Shown piece after piece: positions 7,500-15,754 of a DNA stretch of 64,000 nt. The notes under the pieces are model-generated. The model saw nothing but the letters and a program-made list of their open reading frames with translations, did no database searches and had not been told where the DNA came from. How positions within the stretch are numbered: position 1 is the stretch's first letter; each line of letters begins with the position of its first letter. Both the position numbers and the translations under genes were made by a program. Source of the stretch: CAYYSY01 sp964474355 (GTDB lineage: Bacteria; Myxococcota_A; UBA9160; UBA4427); contig CAYYSY010000172.1 of NCBI GenBank assembly GCA_964474355.1, forward strand, positions 17,840 to 81,839, written 5' to 3'.

Positions 7500-7682
7500 A
7501 TGGCCGTACCGAAGCGAAAGACCTCGAAGGCGAAGCGCGACAAGCGCCGCAGTCACGATGGCCTGTCGAGCCCCGCTCGCAGCAACTGCCCCCAGTGCGG
7601 CGCACCGAAGGTGCCCCACCGCATCTGTGGCAGCTGCGGCGAGTACAAGGGCCAGACCGTGATCGAGATCGACGAGGATTAG
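7500..7682 (+). CDS. rpmF: Ribosomal protein bL32
   Basis: Large-subunit ribosomal protein of 60 residues. The start MAVPKRKTSKAKRDKRRSHD is typical. The zinc ribbon appears as CPQC (residues near 31-34) and CGSC (near 44-47), so this is the zinc-binding form. It follows yceD and precedes the fatty-acid genes, the common bacterial order, except that plsX and fabH are absent and fabD begins 7 bases after the rpmF stop. Confidence 0.97.
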   Translation: MAVPKRKTSKAKRDKRRSHDGLSSPARSNCPQCGAPKVPHRICGSCGEYKGQTVIEIDED

Positions 7683-7689
7683 TCGGCAC

Positions 7690-8634
7690 GTGCTGTCGCT
7701 CCTCTTCCCCGGTCAGGGGTCCCAGTCCGTCGGTATGGGCCGGGACGCCTTCGATGCGTCCCCGGCTGCGCGCGCCGTGTTCGAGGCGGCGGACGACGCG
7801 CTCGGCTTCTCGCTCTCGAAGCTCTGCTTCGAAGGGCCCGAAGACCAGCTCGTCCGCACCGAGAACCAGCAGCCCGCGATTCTGGCGACGAGCATCGCGC
7901 TGCTCCGCGCGCTCGAAGCCGAGGTGGAGCTCGCGCCCGCATATGTCGGCGGGCACAGCCTCGGCGAGTACTCGGCGCTCGTCGCCGCCGGCGCGATCGG
8001 CTTCGAAGACGCGGTGCGCACCGTCGCGAGCCGCGGCCGCTTCATGCAGGACGCCGTGCCCCAGGGCGAGGGCGCGATGGCGGCCGTCATGGGCGCGACA
8101 CCCGAAGAAGTCGGCGCCGCCTGCAAGGCCGCCGCTGACGAGCTCGGTCGCGTGGTCACGCCCGCCAACTACAACAGCGGTGCGCAGACCGTGATCGCCG
8201 GAAACACCGATGCCGTTGCCCTCGCCTGTCAGAAGGCGAGCGACGCGGGCGCGAAACGCACCGTCGACCTGCCGGTATCCGCCCCGTTCCACTGCGCGCT
8301 CATGGCGCCTGCGGCCGAGCAGCTCACGCCGCTCCTCGATGCCCTGGCGGTCGAGAAGCCGCGCCTCCCCATCGTCACCAATGTCGAGGCCGAGCCCAAC
8401 GAAGATCCCGCGCGCGTGGCGGCGCTGCTCCGCGAGCAGGTGACCGCACCCGTGCGCTTCACCGAGATGATCCAGCGGCTGACCGGACTCGGGGTCACCC
8501 ACTACCTCGAGGTCGGGCCCGGGCGGGTCCTCTCGGGTCTCGTGGCTCGAATCGAGCGGCGCTCGAAGCGCGCGAGCTTCGGCAGCATCGAAGATCTCGA
8601 GGACGTCAAGGCCTTCCTGAGCGAGGGTGGCTGA
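7690..8634 (+). CDS. fabD: Malonyl-CoA:ACP transacylase
   Basis: Transfers malonyl from CoA to acyl carrier protein for fatty-acid synthesis; 314 residues. It opens with LLFPGQGSQSVGMG (oxyanion-hole Gln), has the nucleophile in GHSLGEYSAL (Ser90) and the catalytic His in SAPFHCALM (near residue 201). GTG start. Placed directly after rpmF. Confidence 0.96.
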   Translation: MLSLLFPGQGSQSVGMGRDAFDASPAARAVFEAADDALGFSLSKLCFEGPEDQLVRTENQQPAILATSIALLRALEAEVELAPAYVGGHSLGEYSALVAAGAIGFEDAVRTVASRGRFMQDAVPQGEGAMAAVMGATPEEVGAACKAAADELGRVVTPANYNSGAQTVIAGNTDAVALACQKASDAGAKRTVDLPVSAPFHCALMAPAAEQLTPLLDALAVEKPRLPIVTNVEAEPNEDPARVAALLREQVTAPVRFTEMIQRLTGLGVTHYLEVGPGRVLSGLVARIERRSKRASFGSIEDLEDVKAFLSEGG

Positions 8635-8789
8635 GAAGTCGAGTCGTCTCTGAACGGGGTCTGAGGTGCTCCACGCGACGATCCGGCGGGCGGGTCGTGC
8701 AGAAATCGGCAAGAATCCGGGGGACCGGCGCGGCGAAAGGCCGTTCGGTCGCGGCTCTGTTTCTGGATCCAGTTCGGAGGTTCGAAGGC

Positions 8790-9044
8790 ATGGCGTCAGG
8801 CGAAGCGGGATCGCTCGAAGAGCGCGTGACCGGTCTGATCGTGGAACAGCTCGGCGTGTCGGCCGAGGAGGCGAGCCTGAAGGCCTCCTTCATCGAGGAC
8901 CTCGGTGCCGACTCTCTCGACATCGTCGAGCTCGTCATGTCGTTCGAAGAGAACTTCGACATCGAGATCCCCGACGAGGACGCCGAGAAGATCCAGACGA
9001 TCGGCGACGTCGTCACCTATCTCCAAGAGCACGTCGAGGCCTAG
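8790..9044 (+). CDS. acpP: Acyl carrier protein
   Basis: Small acidic carrier protein of 84 residues. The phosphopantetheine site is the Ser in LGADSLDIVELVM (Ser42). The ATG at 8790 is preceded by CGGAGG; an upstream in-frame GTG at 8697 would add 31 basic residues not found in this family, so 8790 is preferred. It is followed after 4 bases by fabF. The 155-bp gap from fabD shows no fabG and may contain its own promoter. Confidence 0.95.
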   Translation: MASGEAGSLEERVTGLIVEQLGVSAEEASLKASFIEDLGADSLDIVELVMSFEENFDIEIPDEDAEKIQTIGDVVTYLQEHVEA

Positions 9045-9048
9045 GAAG

Positions 9049-10305
9049 TTGCCGGATCGCGATCCGTCGCAGCGGGTCGTCGTCACCGGCCTGGGTTGCG
9101 CGTCGCCGCTCGGACTCTCCGTCACCGAGACGTGGGACGCCGCGATCGCTGGCCGCTCTGGCGCCGCCACGATCCAGGCCTTCGACCCCGAAGGCTATGC
9201 CTCCACCATCGCCGCCGAGGTGAAGGGCGACCTCGATCTCGGGGACGTCGAGCCGAAGGAGGCCCGGCGCATGGACCGGGTCGTCAAGCTCGCGTTGCAC
9301 GCGACCCGCGAGGCGTTGATCGACTCGAAGCTCGAAGTGAGCGACGCCAATCGCGACCGGGTCGGCGTCGCCGTCGGCTCGGGCATCGGCGGCCTCGAGA
9401 CGCTCACCTCCAATCAGAACACGTTGATGGAGAAGGGCCCGCGCCGCGTCTCGCCGTTCACCATTCCGATGTCCATCGCGAACATGCCGAGTGGCCTGAT
9501 CTCGCTCACGCACGGCCTGCGTGGACCCAACCTCTGCCACGTGAGCGCGTGCGCGACCGGTGCCCACGCGCTGGGCGAGTGCATGCACTTGATCGCGCGC
9601 GGCCAGGCCGACGTCATGGTCGCCGGCGGCAGCGAAGCGCCGATCCAGCCGCTCGGCGTCGCGGGCTTCGCGGCGATGAAGGCGCTGACCACGCGCAACG
9701 ACGAGCCCGAGCGGGCGAGCCGCCCCTTCGATCGCGGCCGCGACGGGTTCCTGATCGGCGAGGGCGCCACCGTCCTCGTGCTCGAGAGCCTCGCGCATGC
9801 CCGGGCGCGCGGGGCGCGCATCCATGCCGAGATCGTGGGATACGCGGCCACCGCCGACGCCCACCACATGGTAGCTCCCGATCCCGACGGAGCCGGCGCG
9901 GCGCGCTGCATGCAGCTCGCCGTGGAGAGCGCCGGGCTCCCGCTCGAGTCCATCGACCACGTGAACGCGCACGCGACCAGCACGCCGGCGGGCGACCCCA
10001 CCGAGGTGAAGGCGCTGCGGACCGTGTTCGGCGACCACGCCGACCGCATCGCCGTGTCTGCAACGAAGTCGATGACGGGCCATCTGCTGGGCGCCGCGGG
10101 CGCGCTCGAGGCGCTCTTCTGCATCAAGGCGCTCGAGACGGGGGTACTTCCGCCGACGATCAACCTCGAGGACGTCGACGACGGCTGCGCCCTCGACCAC
10201 GTCGCGAACGTGGCGCGGACGCAGTCGATCGCCGTCGCGCTCTCCAACTCGTTCGGCTTCGGCGGCACCAACGCCGCGCTCGTCATCACCCGGCCCGATC
10301 TCTGA
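9049..10305 (+). CDS. fabF: 3-oxoacyl-ACP synthase II
   Basis: Condensing enzyme that elongates acyl-ACP with malonyl-ACP; 418 residues. The thiolase-fold catalytic triad is present: Cys in SACATGAHALG (Cys168), His in NAHATSTPAGD, and His in SMTGHLLGAAG. The GFGGTNA loop is near the C-terminus. Start: TTG at 9049, 4 bases after acpP, giving MPDRDPSQRVVVTGLG; no ATG is available before the conserved VVVTGLG. The last codons and stop (VITRPDL) are the first copy of a 38-bp repeat present four times downstream. Confidence 0.95.
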   Translation: MPDRDPSQRVVVTGLGCASPLGLSVTETWDAAIAGRSGAATIQAFDPEGYASTIAAEVKGDLDLGDVEPKEARRMDRVVKLALHATREALIDSKLEVSDANRDRVGVAVGSGIGGLETLTSNQNTLMEKGPRRVSPFTIPMSIANMPSGLISLTHGLRGPNLCHVSACATGAHALGECMHLIARGQADVMVAGGSEAPIQPLGVAGFAAMKALTTRNDEPERASRPFDRGRDGFLIGEGATVLVLESLAHARARGARIHAEIVGYAATADAHHMVAPDPDGAGAARCMQLAVESAGLPLESIDHVNAHATSTPAGDPTEVKALRTVFGDHADRIAVSATKSMTGHLLGAAGALEALFCIKALETGVLPPTINLEDVDDGCALDHVANVARTQSIAVALSNSFGFGGTNAALVITRPDL

Positions 10306-10427
10306 GCCCGGGCGCGCTGATGGTCACCCGGCCCGATCTCTGAGCCCGGGCCCCCCGATCTTCACTCGGCCCGATCTCCGAGCCCGGGCCCCCCGATCTT
10401 CACCCGGTCCGATCTCCGAGCCCGGGC
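10286..10427 (+). repeat. 38-bp tandem repeat x4 copying the end of fabF
   Basis: Near-identical blocks of 28 bases start at 10286, 10324, 10362 and 10400, an exact 38-base period. Each begins TCAC(C/T)CGG(C/T)CCGATCTC and ends GAGCCCGGGC. Copy 1 is the 3' end of fabF, with the TGA stop inside it; copy 2 keeps the TGA; copies 3 and 4 have CGA instead. Copies 2 and 3 can form a stem GGCCCG/CGGGCC with an 11-base loop spanning the stop position. The array may act as a terminator. Confidence 0.9.
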
Positions 10428-10626
10428 GCGCTGGGCGCGCCGATTCGCTGCATCGGGCCTGCCGGTCGCCTGTGCGGCGGAACCCCGATGGCCCGTCCGC
10501 TATCCTCCGCGCCAACCCGAAAGCCCCGCGCCCGTCCGTCCGCCGTGCCGTGCCCCGATCCCGCCATGCCCCCACATGACGAGATGTCCCGGGGCCGCTC
10601 GTCCGGCGGTTCGAAAGGACCCCTCG
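10306..10626 (+). other. 321-bp fabF-glyA gap
   Basis: The first part (to about 10430) is the 38-bp repeat array. The rest is GC-rich and contains no credible coding sequence. A TATCCT element at 10501-10506 is a possible -10 box for glyA, without a recognisable -35. The glyA Shine-Dalgarno (AAAGGA) ends the gap. Confidence 0.55.
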
Positions 10627-11895
10627 ATGCCCGACAGCCCCACCCCGAACATGGACCGCGTCGATTCCGAGATCGCCGGACTCGTGCGCCGGGAGGGACG
10701 CCGGCAGGCGCTCTCGATCGAGCTGATCGCGTCCGAGAACTTCGTCTCCGAGGCAGTGCTCGAGGCGGTGGGCTCGGTGCTCACGAACAAGTACGCCGAG
10801 GGCTACCCCGGGCGCCGCTACTACGGCGGCTGCGACGTCGTCGATCAGGTCGAGCAGCTCGCCATCGACCGCGCCAAGCAGCTCTTCGGCGCAGATCACG
10901 CGAACGTGCAGCCGCACTCGGGCTCCCAGGCCAACGCAGCCGTCTACCACGCGTTGCTCCAGCCCGGCGACACCGTCCTCGCCATGAACCTCGATCACGG
11001 CGGCCACCTGACGCACGGCTCGCCCGTCAACTTCTCGGGCAAGACCTACACGATCGTGCCCTACGGCGTGTCGCGCGAGAACGAAACCATCGACATGGAC
11101 GAGCTGCGAAGGCTCGCTCTCGAACATCGTCCGAAGATGATCCAGTGCGGTGCCACCGCGTACTCGCGCATCATCGACTTCCCCGCGTTTCGCGCCATCG
11201 CCGACGAGGTCGGTGCGCTGCTCTTCGCCGACATCGCCCACATCGCGGGCCTCGTCGCTGCGGGCGTGCACCCGACCCCGATCGGCCACGCGCACGTCGT
11301 GACCACGACCACGCACAAGACCCTGCGCGGCCCGCGCGGCGGTCTCATCATGTGCGACGCCGACTTCGCGAAGAAGATCAACAGCGCGATCTTCCCGGGC
11401 CTGCAGGGTGGGCCGCTCATGCACGTCATCGCGGGCAAGGCGGTCGCGTTCAAGGAGGCGCTCTCGCCCGAGTTCAAGGGCTACGCCGAGGCGATCGTCG
11501 CCAACGCTCACACCCTGGCCGAGGCGCTGCAGGGCCACGATCACAAGATCGTTGCGGGCGGCACGGACAACCACCTCTTCCTGCTCTCGTTGATCGGGAA
11601 GGACGTGACGGGCAAGGCGGCGCAGCTCTCGCTCGACGAGGCCGGCATCACCGCGAACAAGAACATGGTGCCCTTCGATCCCGAGAAGCCGATGGTCACG
11701 TCCGGCGTGCGCATGGGCACACCGGCGGTCACGACTCGCGGCATGGGCACGCCCGAGATGGAGCGCATCGCCGGCTTCATCCACCGGGTGCTCGAGCACC
11801 CCGGCGACGTCGCAGAGCTCGCACGGATCCGCGGCGAGGTCGAGGAGCTCTGCCGCGCGTTCCCGCTCTACGCGAGCCGCTGGACGGACGAGTAG
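10627..11895 (+). CDS. glyA: Serine hydroxymethyltransferase
   Basis: PLP enzyme interconverting serine and glycine and charging tetrahydrofolate with a C1 unit; 422 residues. Conserved features: IELIASENFVS, NKYAEGYPGRRYYGG, PHSGSQANAAVY, and the PLP-binding lysine in VTTTTHKTLRGPRGG (Lys231). The ATG at 10627 has AAAGGA at good spacing; an upstream in-frame ATG (10576) adds a non-family extension. It lies 10 bases before nrdR. Confidence 0.97.
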   Translation: MPDSPTPNMDRVDSEIAGLVRREGRRQALSIELIASENFVSEAVLEAVGSVLTNKYAEGYPGRRYYGGCDVVDQVEQLAIDRAKQLFGADHANVQPHSGSQANAAVYHALLQPGDTVLAMNLDHGGHLTHGSPVNFSGKTYTIVPYGVSRENETIDMDELRRLALEHRPKMIQCGATAYSRIIDFPAFRAIADEVGALLFADIAHIAGLVAAGVHPTPIGHAHVVTTTTHKTLRGPRGGLIMCDADFAKKINSAIFPGLQGGPLMHVIAGKAVAFKEALSPEFKGYAEAIVANAHTLAEALQGHDHKIVAGGTDNHLFLLSLIGKDVTGKAAQLSLDEAGITANKNMVPFDPEKPMVTSGVRMGTPAVTTRGMGTPEMERIAGFIHRVLEHPGDVAELARIRGEVEELCRAFPLYASRWTDE

Positions 11896-11905
11896 GGGGC
11901 CCCGC

Positions 11906-12406
11906 TTGCGCTGTCCGTACTGCGGCGACGACGGGAACCGGGTGATCGACAGCCGGGTGGCGAAGGGGCTGTCGGAGATCCGTCGCCGGCGCGAGTGCGA
12001 GGAGTGCGGGCGACGCTTCACGACACGCGAGCGTGTCGAAGAGACCCTCCCGAAGGTGATCAAGCGCGACGAGCGTCGCGAGGAGTACGACCGCGCGAAG
12101 CTCGTCCACGGGCTCGAGAATGCGTGCGTCAAGCGACCGGTCTCGGCCGACGCCATCGAGCGACTCGTCGAGCGCGTCGAGCGGCGTCTGCAGGAGAGCG
12201 GCGCTGCCGAGGTGTCGACCCAGGAGATCGGGGAGCGGCTGCTCGAGGGGCTCGTCGCGATCGACACCGTCGCCGCGGTGCGTTTCGCGTCCGTGTTCCG
12301 GAACTTCGAGAGCACCGAGGACTACGCTGCGTTCTTCGAGCGCCTCGGCGACTCGGAGGGCCCGCGCCCGCCGCTGAGGGTGGCGGGTGACGAGGGCGGC
12401 GGGTGA
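11906..12406 (+). CDS. nrdR: Transcriptional repressor NrdR
   Basis: ATP/dATP-sensing zinc-ribbon repressor of ribonucleotide reductase genes; 166 residues. The N-terminal zinc ribbon is C3-P-Y-C6 and C31-E-E-C34, followed by the ATP-cone domain. TTG start giving MRCPYCGDDG, the invariant family start. The order glyA-nrdR-ribD is common in bacteria. The stop region (GGGTGA) is the first copy of a 39-bp repeat leading to ribD. Confidence 0.95.
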   Translation: MRCPYCGDDGNRVIDSRVAKGLSEIRRRRECEECGRRFTTRERVEETLPKVIKRDERREEYDRAKLVHGLENACVKRPVSADAIERLVERVERRLQESGAAEVSTQEIGERLLEGLVAIDTVAAVRFASVFRNFESTEDYAAFFERLGDSEGPRPPLRVAGDEGGG

Positions 12407-12510
12407 GCGCTGCTCGCGACCGCGCCAAGCAAGGACAGCGGGTGAGCGCTGCTCGTAACCGCGCCAAGCGAGGACAGCGGGTGAGCGCGCGAAACGGGGA
12501 CAGCGTGTGA
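12401..12510 (+). repeat. 39-bp tandem repeat across the nrdR-ribD junction
   Basis: Copies at 12401-12439 and 12440-12478 differ at only a few positions. A shortened copy at 12479-12504 and a final remnant (GTGTGAGCG) at the ribD start follow. Every copy opens with G(G/T)GTGAGCG, which holds both a TGA stop (the real nrdR stop in copy 1) and a GTG start (the real ribD start in the last). The full copies contain the small hairpin GAGC-GCT-GCTC right after the stop. Confidence 0.88.
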
Positions 12511-13667
12511 GCGACGCGGCGCGACTGGAGGCGATGATGCGGCTCGCGCTGGCGAGCGGTCGTCGCGGCCTCGGCATCACCCATCCCAACCCGAGCGTCG
12601 GCGCCGTGGTCTTCCGCGGTGATCGCGTGCTCGGCCGCGGTCATACGCGCCCGCCCGGTGGCCCCCATGCCGAGGTCGTAGCCCTGCGCGCGGCCACCCG
12701 CCGTCACGGCGCCGCGGCCGTACGGGGTGCCTCGATGGCGGTGACCCTCGAGCCCTGCTGCTTCACCGGCCGGACACCGCCTTGCACCGAAGCGATCCTC
12801 GATGCTGGCATCGCCCGGGTGGCGGTGGGGATGCGCGACCCGCATCCGCGTGTGAAGGGCCGCGGGAGCCAGCGCCTCGAAGCGGCGGGGGTGCGTGTGG
12901 TGCGCGACGTCCTCGAGGCCGAGTGCCGCGAGCTGCACCGCGGCTTCTCTTCGCTGTGCGAGCGTGGGCGCCCCTTCGTGACGCTGAAGCTCGCGACGAG
13001 CCTCGACGGTCGCATCGCCACGGCCAGCGGCGAGTCGCGCTGGATCACGGGCGCCGAGGCGCGTCGTTTCGTCCACCGGCTGCGCGCGCGCGTCGATGCT
13101 GTGATGGTCGGCTCGGGGACCGCGCTCGCCGACGACCCCGATCTCACGGCCCGTCACGGCGATCGCGTCCTGCGCCGGCCGGATCGGGTGCTGGTCGACT
13201 CGCGGCTCCGCGTGCCCGCGAGCGCGCGCCTTCACATGGGCCACGCCGGCGCGCGGACCCTGGTGCTGGCCTCTGCGCGAGCGCGCGGTCGCAAGGCGAT
13301 CGAGGCATCGGGCTCCGAGCTCGTCGAGGTGCCCGGCCGGACCGGCGCACTCGATCTCGAGCGCGGGCTCGAGCTGCTGGGAGAGGCCGGTCTCACGACC
13401 GTGCTGGTCGAGGGCGGGGGCGGCCTCGCGGCCGCGTTGCTGCGGGCGGGGCTCGTCGACGAGCTGCACTGGATCATCGCGCCGAAGCTCCTGGGCGGCG
13501 ACGCCGCGCCGGCGCTCGGTCCCCTCGAGCTCGCGAAGCTCTCCGATGCGCCCGAGCTCGAGGTGCTTCGGACAAGGCGCCTCGGACGTGATACACACGT
13601 GCACGCGCGGCCAGTTGCAGTCGCAGTCGAGCGTGCCCGACGCCGGCCTTCGCGAGGCTCCCAGTGA
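12507..13667 (+). CDS. ribD: Bifunctional riboflavin deaminase/reductase
   Basis: Catalyses deamination and then side-chain reduction of the pyrimidine intermediate in riboflavin synthesis; 386 residues. The N-terminal deaminase has the zinc site PHAE (His54, Glu56) and EPCCFTGRTPPC (Cys84, Cys93). The C-terminal reductase starts near FVTLKLATSLDGRIA and has the Ser-Arg-Trp-Ile-Thr segment. GTG start at 12507 in the last repeat remnant. It overlaps ribH by 4 bases (GTGA). The ribE and ribBA genes usually found between ribD and ribH are absent. Confidence 0.95.
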   Translation: MSDAARLEAMMRLALASGRRGLGITHPNPSVGAVVFRGDRVLGRGHTRPPGGPHAEVVALRAATRRHGAAAVRGASMAVTLEPCCFTGRTPPCTEAILDAGIARVAVGMRDPHPRVKGRGSQRLEAAGVRVVRDVLEAECRELHRGFSSLCERGRPFVTLKLATSLDGRIATASGESRWITGAEARRFVHRLRARVDAVMVGSGTALADDPDLTARHGDRVLRRPDRVLVDSRLRVPASARLHMGHAGARTLVLASARARGRKAIEASGSELVEVPGRTGALDLERGLELLGEAGLTTVLVEGGGGLAAALLRAGLVDELHWIIAPKLLGGDAAPALGPLELAKLSDAPELEVLRTRRLGRDTHVHARPVAVAVERARRRPSRGSQ

Positions 13668-14173
13668 ACGTCTATCCCTCGAATCTCGACGCATCCGGGC
13701 TGCGCTTCGCGGTCGTGGTCTCGCGCTTCAACCACCCGATCAGCGCGGCGCTGCTGGAGGGCTGCGTGGAGACGCTCGAGTCGCGGGGCGCCTCGAGCGA
13801 CGACGTCGACGTCGCCTGGGTGCCGGGCGCGTTCGAGATTCCGCAGGCGTGTCGCGTCCTCGCGGAGACGGGGCGTTACCACGCACTCGTGACCCTGGGC
13901 TCGGTGATTCGCGGCGGCACTCCGCACTTCGACTACGTCTGCATCGGTGTCACCGACGGCGTGCGCGAGGTCATGCGCGACACCGGTGTACCGGTGGCCT
14001 TCGGCGTGCTGACCCTCGACGACGTCGATCAGGCTCTCGAGCGCACCGGTGGCTCGCACGGTCACAAGGGCGAGGAGGTCGCGCTCGCTGCCATCGAGAT
14101 GGCCCGTCTCGTCCCCGAGCTTGCGCGGGGCGCGCGGGCGCACGTGCCGACCCGCGTGAAGGAGGTCGGCTGA
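13664..14173 (+). CDS. ribH: 6,7-dimethyl-8-ribityllumazine synthase
   Basis: Penultimate enzyme of riboflavin synthesis, forming icosahedral or pentameric assemblies; 169 residues. Family motifs: VVVSRFNHPIS, WVPGAFEIP, and GSVIRGGTPHFDYVC (catalytic His in the TPHF segment). GTG start overlapping ribD by 4 bases. Followed by nusB after 39 bases, the classical ribH-nusB order. Confidence 0.96.
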   Translation: MNVYPSNLDASGLRFAVVVSRFNHPISAALLEGCVETLESRGASSDDVDVAWVPGAFEIPQACRVLAETGRYHALVTLGSVIRGGTPHFDYVCIGVTDGVREVMRDTGVPVAFGVLTLDDVDQALERTGGSHGHKGEEVALAAIEMARLVPELARGARAHVPTRVKEVG

Positions 14174-14212
14174 GCCGTGACCGCGACCCTTAGAGCAGAG
14201 GTCCGCTGAGCG

Positions 14213-14845
14213 ATGGCCGCCGCGAGCTCGAAGTCTGCTTCGCGCCACAAGGCGCGTGAGCTCGCGTTGCAGGTGCTCTATGCCGTCGATCACTCCGAGG
14301 GCGCACGGGCGCGCAAGGCTTCGAGTGATGCGTCGGCGGATGTGGGGGCCTCCGATGCCGGCAGTGAGCCGGGGGCGCCCGCCGAGCCCGCCGAGCCCGC
14401 TGAGCCGAGCGTGCCCGAGCGCAGGCGGCGGCTCCCGGTGGAGCTCCCCGGGCGAGGCCCGAGGCCGAAGGCGCCGATGTGGGCACCCTCCGAACCGGCC
14501 ACTCCGGAGCAGACCTTCGACGCCATCGCCGAGCACTTCGAGATGGCCGCCGGCGCCCGCGCCTTCGCCCGCGAGCTGGCGCTCGAGACCCATGCGCGTG
14601 AGAAGGAGCTCGACGCGCTGATCGGCGCCCACGCCCGCAACTGGCGCGTCGACCGCATGGCCGTGGTCGATCGCAACATCCTGCGCCTGGCGACCTGGGA
14701 GCTGAGATTCAGCGACACGCCGACCGCCGTCGTGCTCGACGAGGCGGTGAACCTCGCCCGCCGCTTCGGCGACGACCCTTCACCGGGCTTCGTGAACGGC
14801 ATCCTCGACGCCATCGCCCAGGGTGTGCGACCGGCGCCGGCGTGA
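14213..14845 (+). CDS. nusB: Transcription antitermination factor NusB with internal insertion
   Basis: RNA-binding factor for antitermination on rRNA operons. The canonical start is visible (HKARELALQVLYAVD, residues 11-25), and the C-terminal helices are intact (WRVDRMAVVDRNILRLATWEL, then AVVLDEAVNLARRFG and GFVNGILDA). Between helix 1 and helix 2 there is an insertion of roughly 60 residues rich in Ala, Glu and Pro (residues about 30-95). That brings the protein to 210 residues against a usual 130-160. The insertion looks disordered. Confidence 0.9.
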   Translation: MAAASSKSASRHKARELALQVLYAVDHSEGARARKASSDASADVGASDAGSEPGAPAEPAEPAEPSVPERRRRLPVELPGRGPRPKAPMWAPSEPATPEQTFDAIAEHFEMAAGARAFARELALETHAREKELDALIGAHARNWRVDRMAVVDRNILRLATWELRFSDTPTAVVLDEAVNLARRFGDDPSPGFVNGILDAIAQGVRPAPA

Positions 14846-14861
14846 GCACACACGCCGGTTT
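14837..14861 (+). terminator. Hairpin terminator at the nusB stop
   Basis: Perfect 8-bp stem: arms CCGGCGTG (14837-14844) and CACGCCGG (14851-14858), loop AGCACA, followed by TTTC. The nusB stop (14843-14845) lies at the stem-loop boundary. It marks the probable end of the glyA-nusB operon. Confidence 0.6.
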
Positions 14862-14984
14862 CGTGAGGAGCGCCGTCGCCCCCGCTCCCACGTTCTTCGG
14901 GACGATTGCCATCGACGCTGCGCCCACGCATTTGGTGACGAACGTCCTCGACGTCCCCGACCGGGGCGTGCGACCATCGCCGGT

Positions 14985-15611
14985 GTGAGCGCACGGCTCT
15001 CGATCGAAATCGACTCGCGTCCGTTCGAGCGCGTGGACGCAGACGTCGCCGTTGCAGGCCTCTTCGAGGACGACCGGCCGCTGCGAGGTGGTGCGGCGCG
15101 CGCCGATTGGCGCCTCTGTGGGCTGCTCTCCCGCCTGATCGTCGACGAGCGCATCTCGGGCGCACCGGGGGATGCCGTGCTCGTGCCCTCGGACTCGAGG
15201 CTGCGCGCGCCGCGGGTCCTGGTCCTCGGGCTCGGACCGCGCGGCAAGCGCTCGCTCGCCCAGGTGCAGGATCTCGTACGGGATGCGGCCGACCGTGTGA
15301 TCGGGCTGGGGCTCACGAAGATGGCCCTCGGGCCGATGGGCTTCGCCGGCGACGACTGGCCGCGCCACGCCGACGCGGTGGTCGGCGCCGGGCTCGAGGC
15401 CGTGAGCGCGGCCGACCGTCCGCTCGAGCTCAGCCTCGTGGTTCCGGGTGCCGCCGAGGCGCGCGCCCGCGCGAGCTTCGGCGCCGTGATCGACGCCCTC
15501 GGTCGTCCGTCGATCGAGCTCGTCCGCCGGGACGACCGCAGGGCCGCCGATGGCCCCGCGCGTCGCCGCAAGACCCCCCAGGGGTCGCCGCCGCTCCATC
15601 GATCCCCCTAG
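14985..15611 (+). CDS. Orphan M17 (leucyl aminopeptidase) N-terminal domain-like protein
   Basis: A 208-residue protein resembling only the N-terminal, macro-domain-like part of M17 leucyl aminopeptidases: FERVDADVAVAGLFEDDRPL, then GDAVLVPSDSRL and VLVLGLGPRGK. The metal-binding catalytic C-terminal domain is absent: the frame ends in a Pro/Arg-rich tail and a DUF4388 gene follows. No peptidase activity is therefore expected; a binding role is possible. GTG start; the region around it repeats, imperfectly, the end of nusB. The tail after about residue 180 may be non-conserved. Confidence 0.65.
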   Translation: MSARLSIEIDSRPFERVDADVAVAGLFEDDRPLRGGAARADWRLCGLLSRLIVDERISGAPGDAVLVPSDSRLRAPRVLVLGLGPRGKRSLAQVQDLVRDAADRVIGLGLTKMALGPMGFAGDDWPRHADAVVGAGLEAVSAADRPLELSLVVPGAAEARARASFGAVIDALGRPSIELVRRDDRRAADGPARRRKTPQGSPPLHRSP

Positions 15612-15754
15612 AACCGATCGCCGATCTCCCTCCCGACCGCCTCCGTTGCGCGAGGTCTTCAAGTCGAGCTGCCTATGGCCGATGGGTTGATTCAGGCACC
15701 GGCCGGCGTCGGCGGCGTTTCTTTGCCGTCGTGCGTGTGCGTCACGGGGGGACA

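Noticed and set aside
8697..8789. N-terminal extension of AcpP from GTG 8697
   Set aside because: The extension is basic and unlike any acyl carrier protein; ATG 8790 has a proper Shine-Dalgarno.
10286..10427. CRISPR array
   Set aside because: Four regular 38-bp units look array-like, but there are no unique spacers, no cas genes in the window, and the unit is a copy of the fabF end.
15612..15754. Catalytic half of the M17 aminopeptidase continuing after a frameshift
   Set aside because: None of the M17 metal-binding motifs can be found in any frame before the DUF4388 gene, so this is not a simple frameshift of a full-length enzyme.
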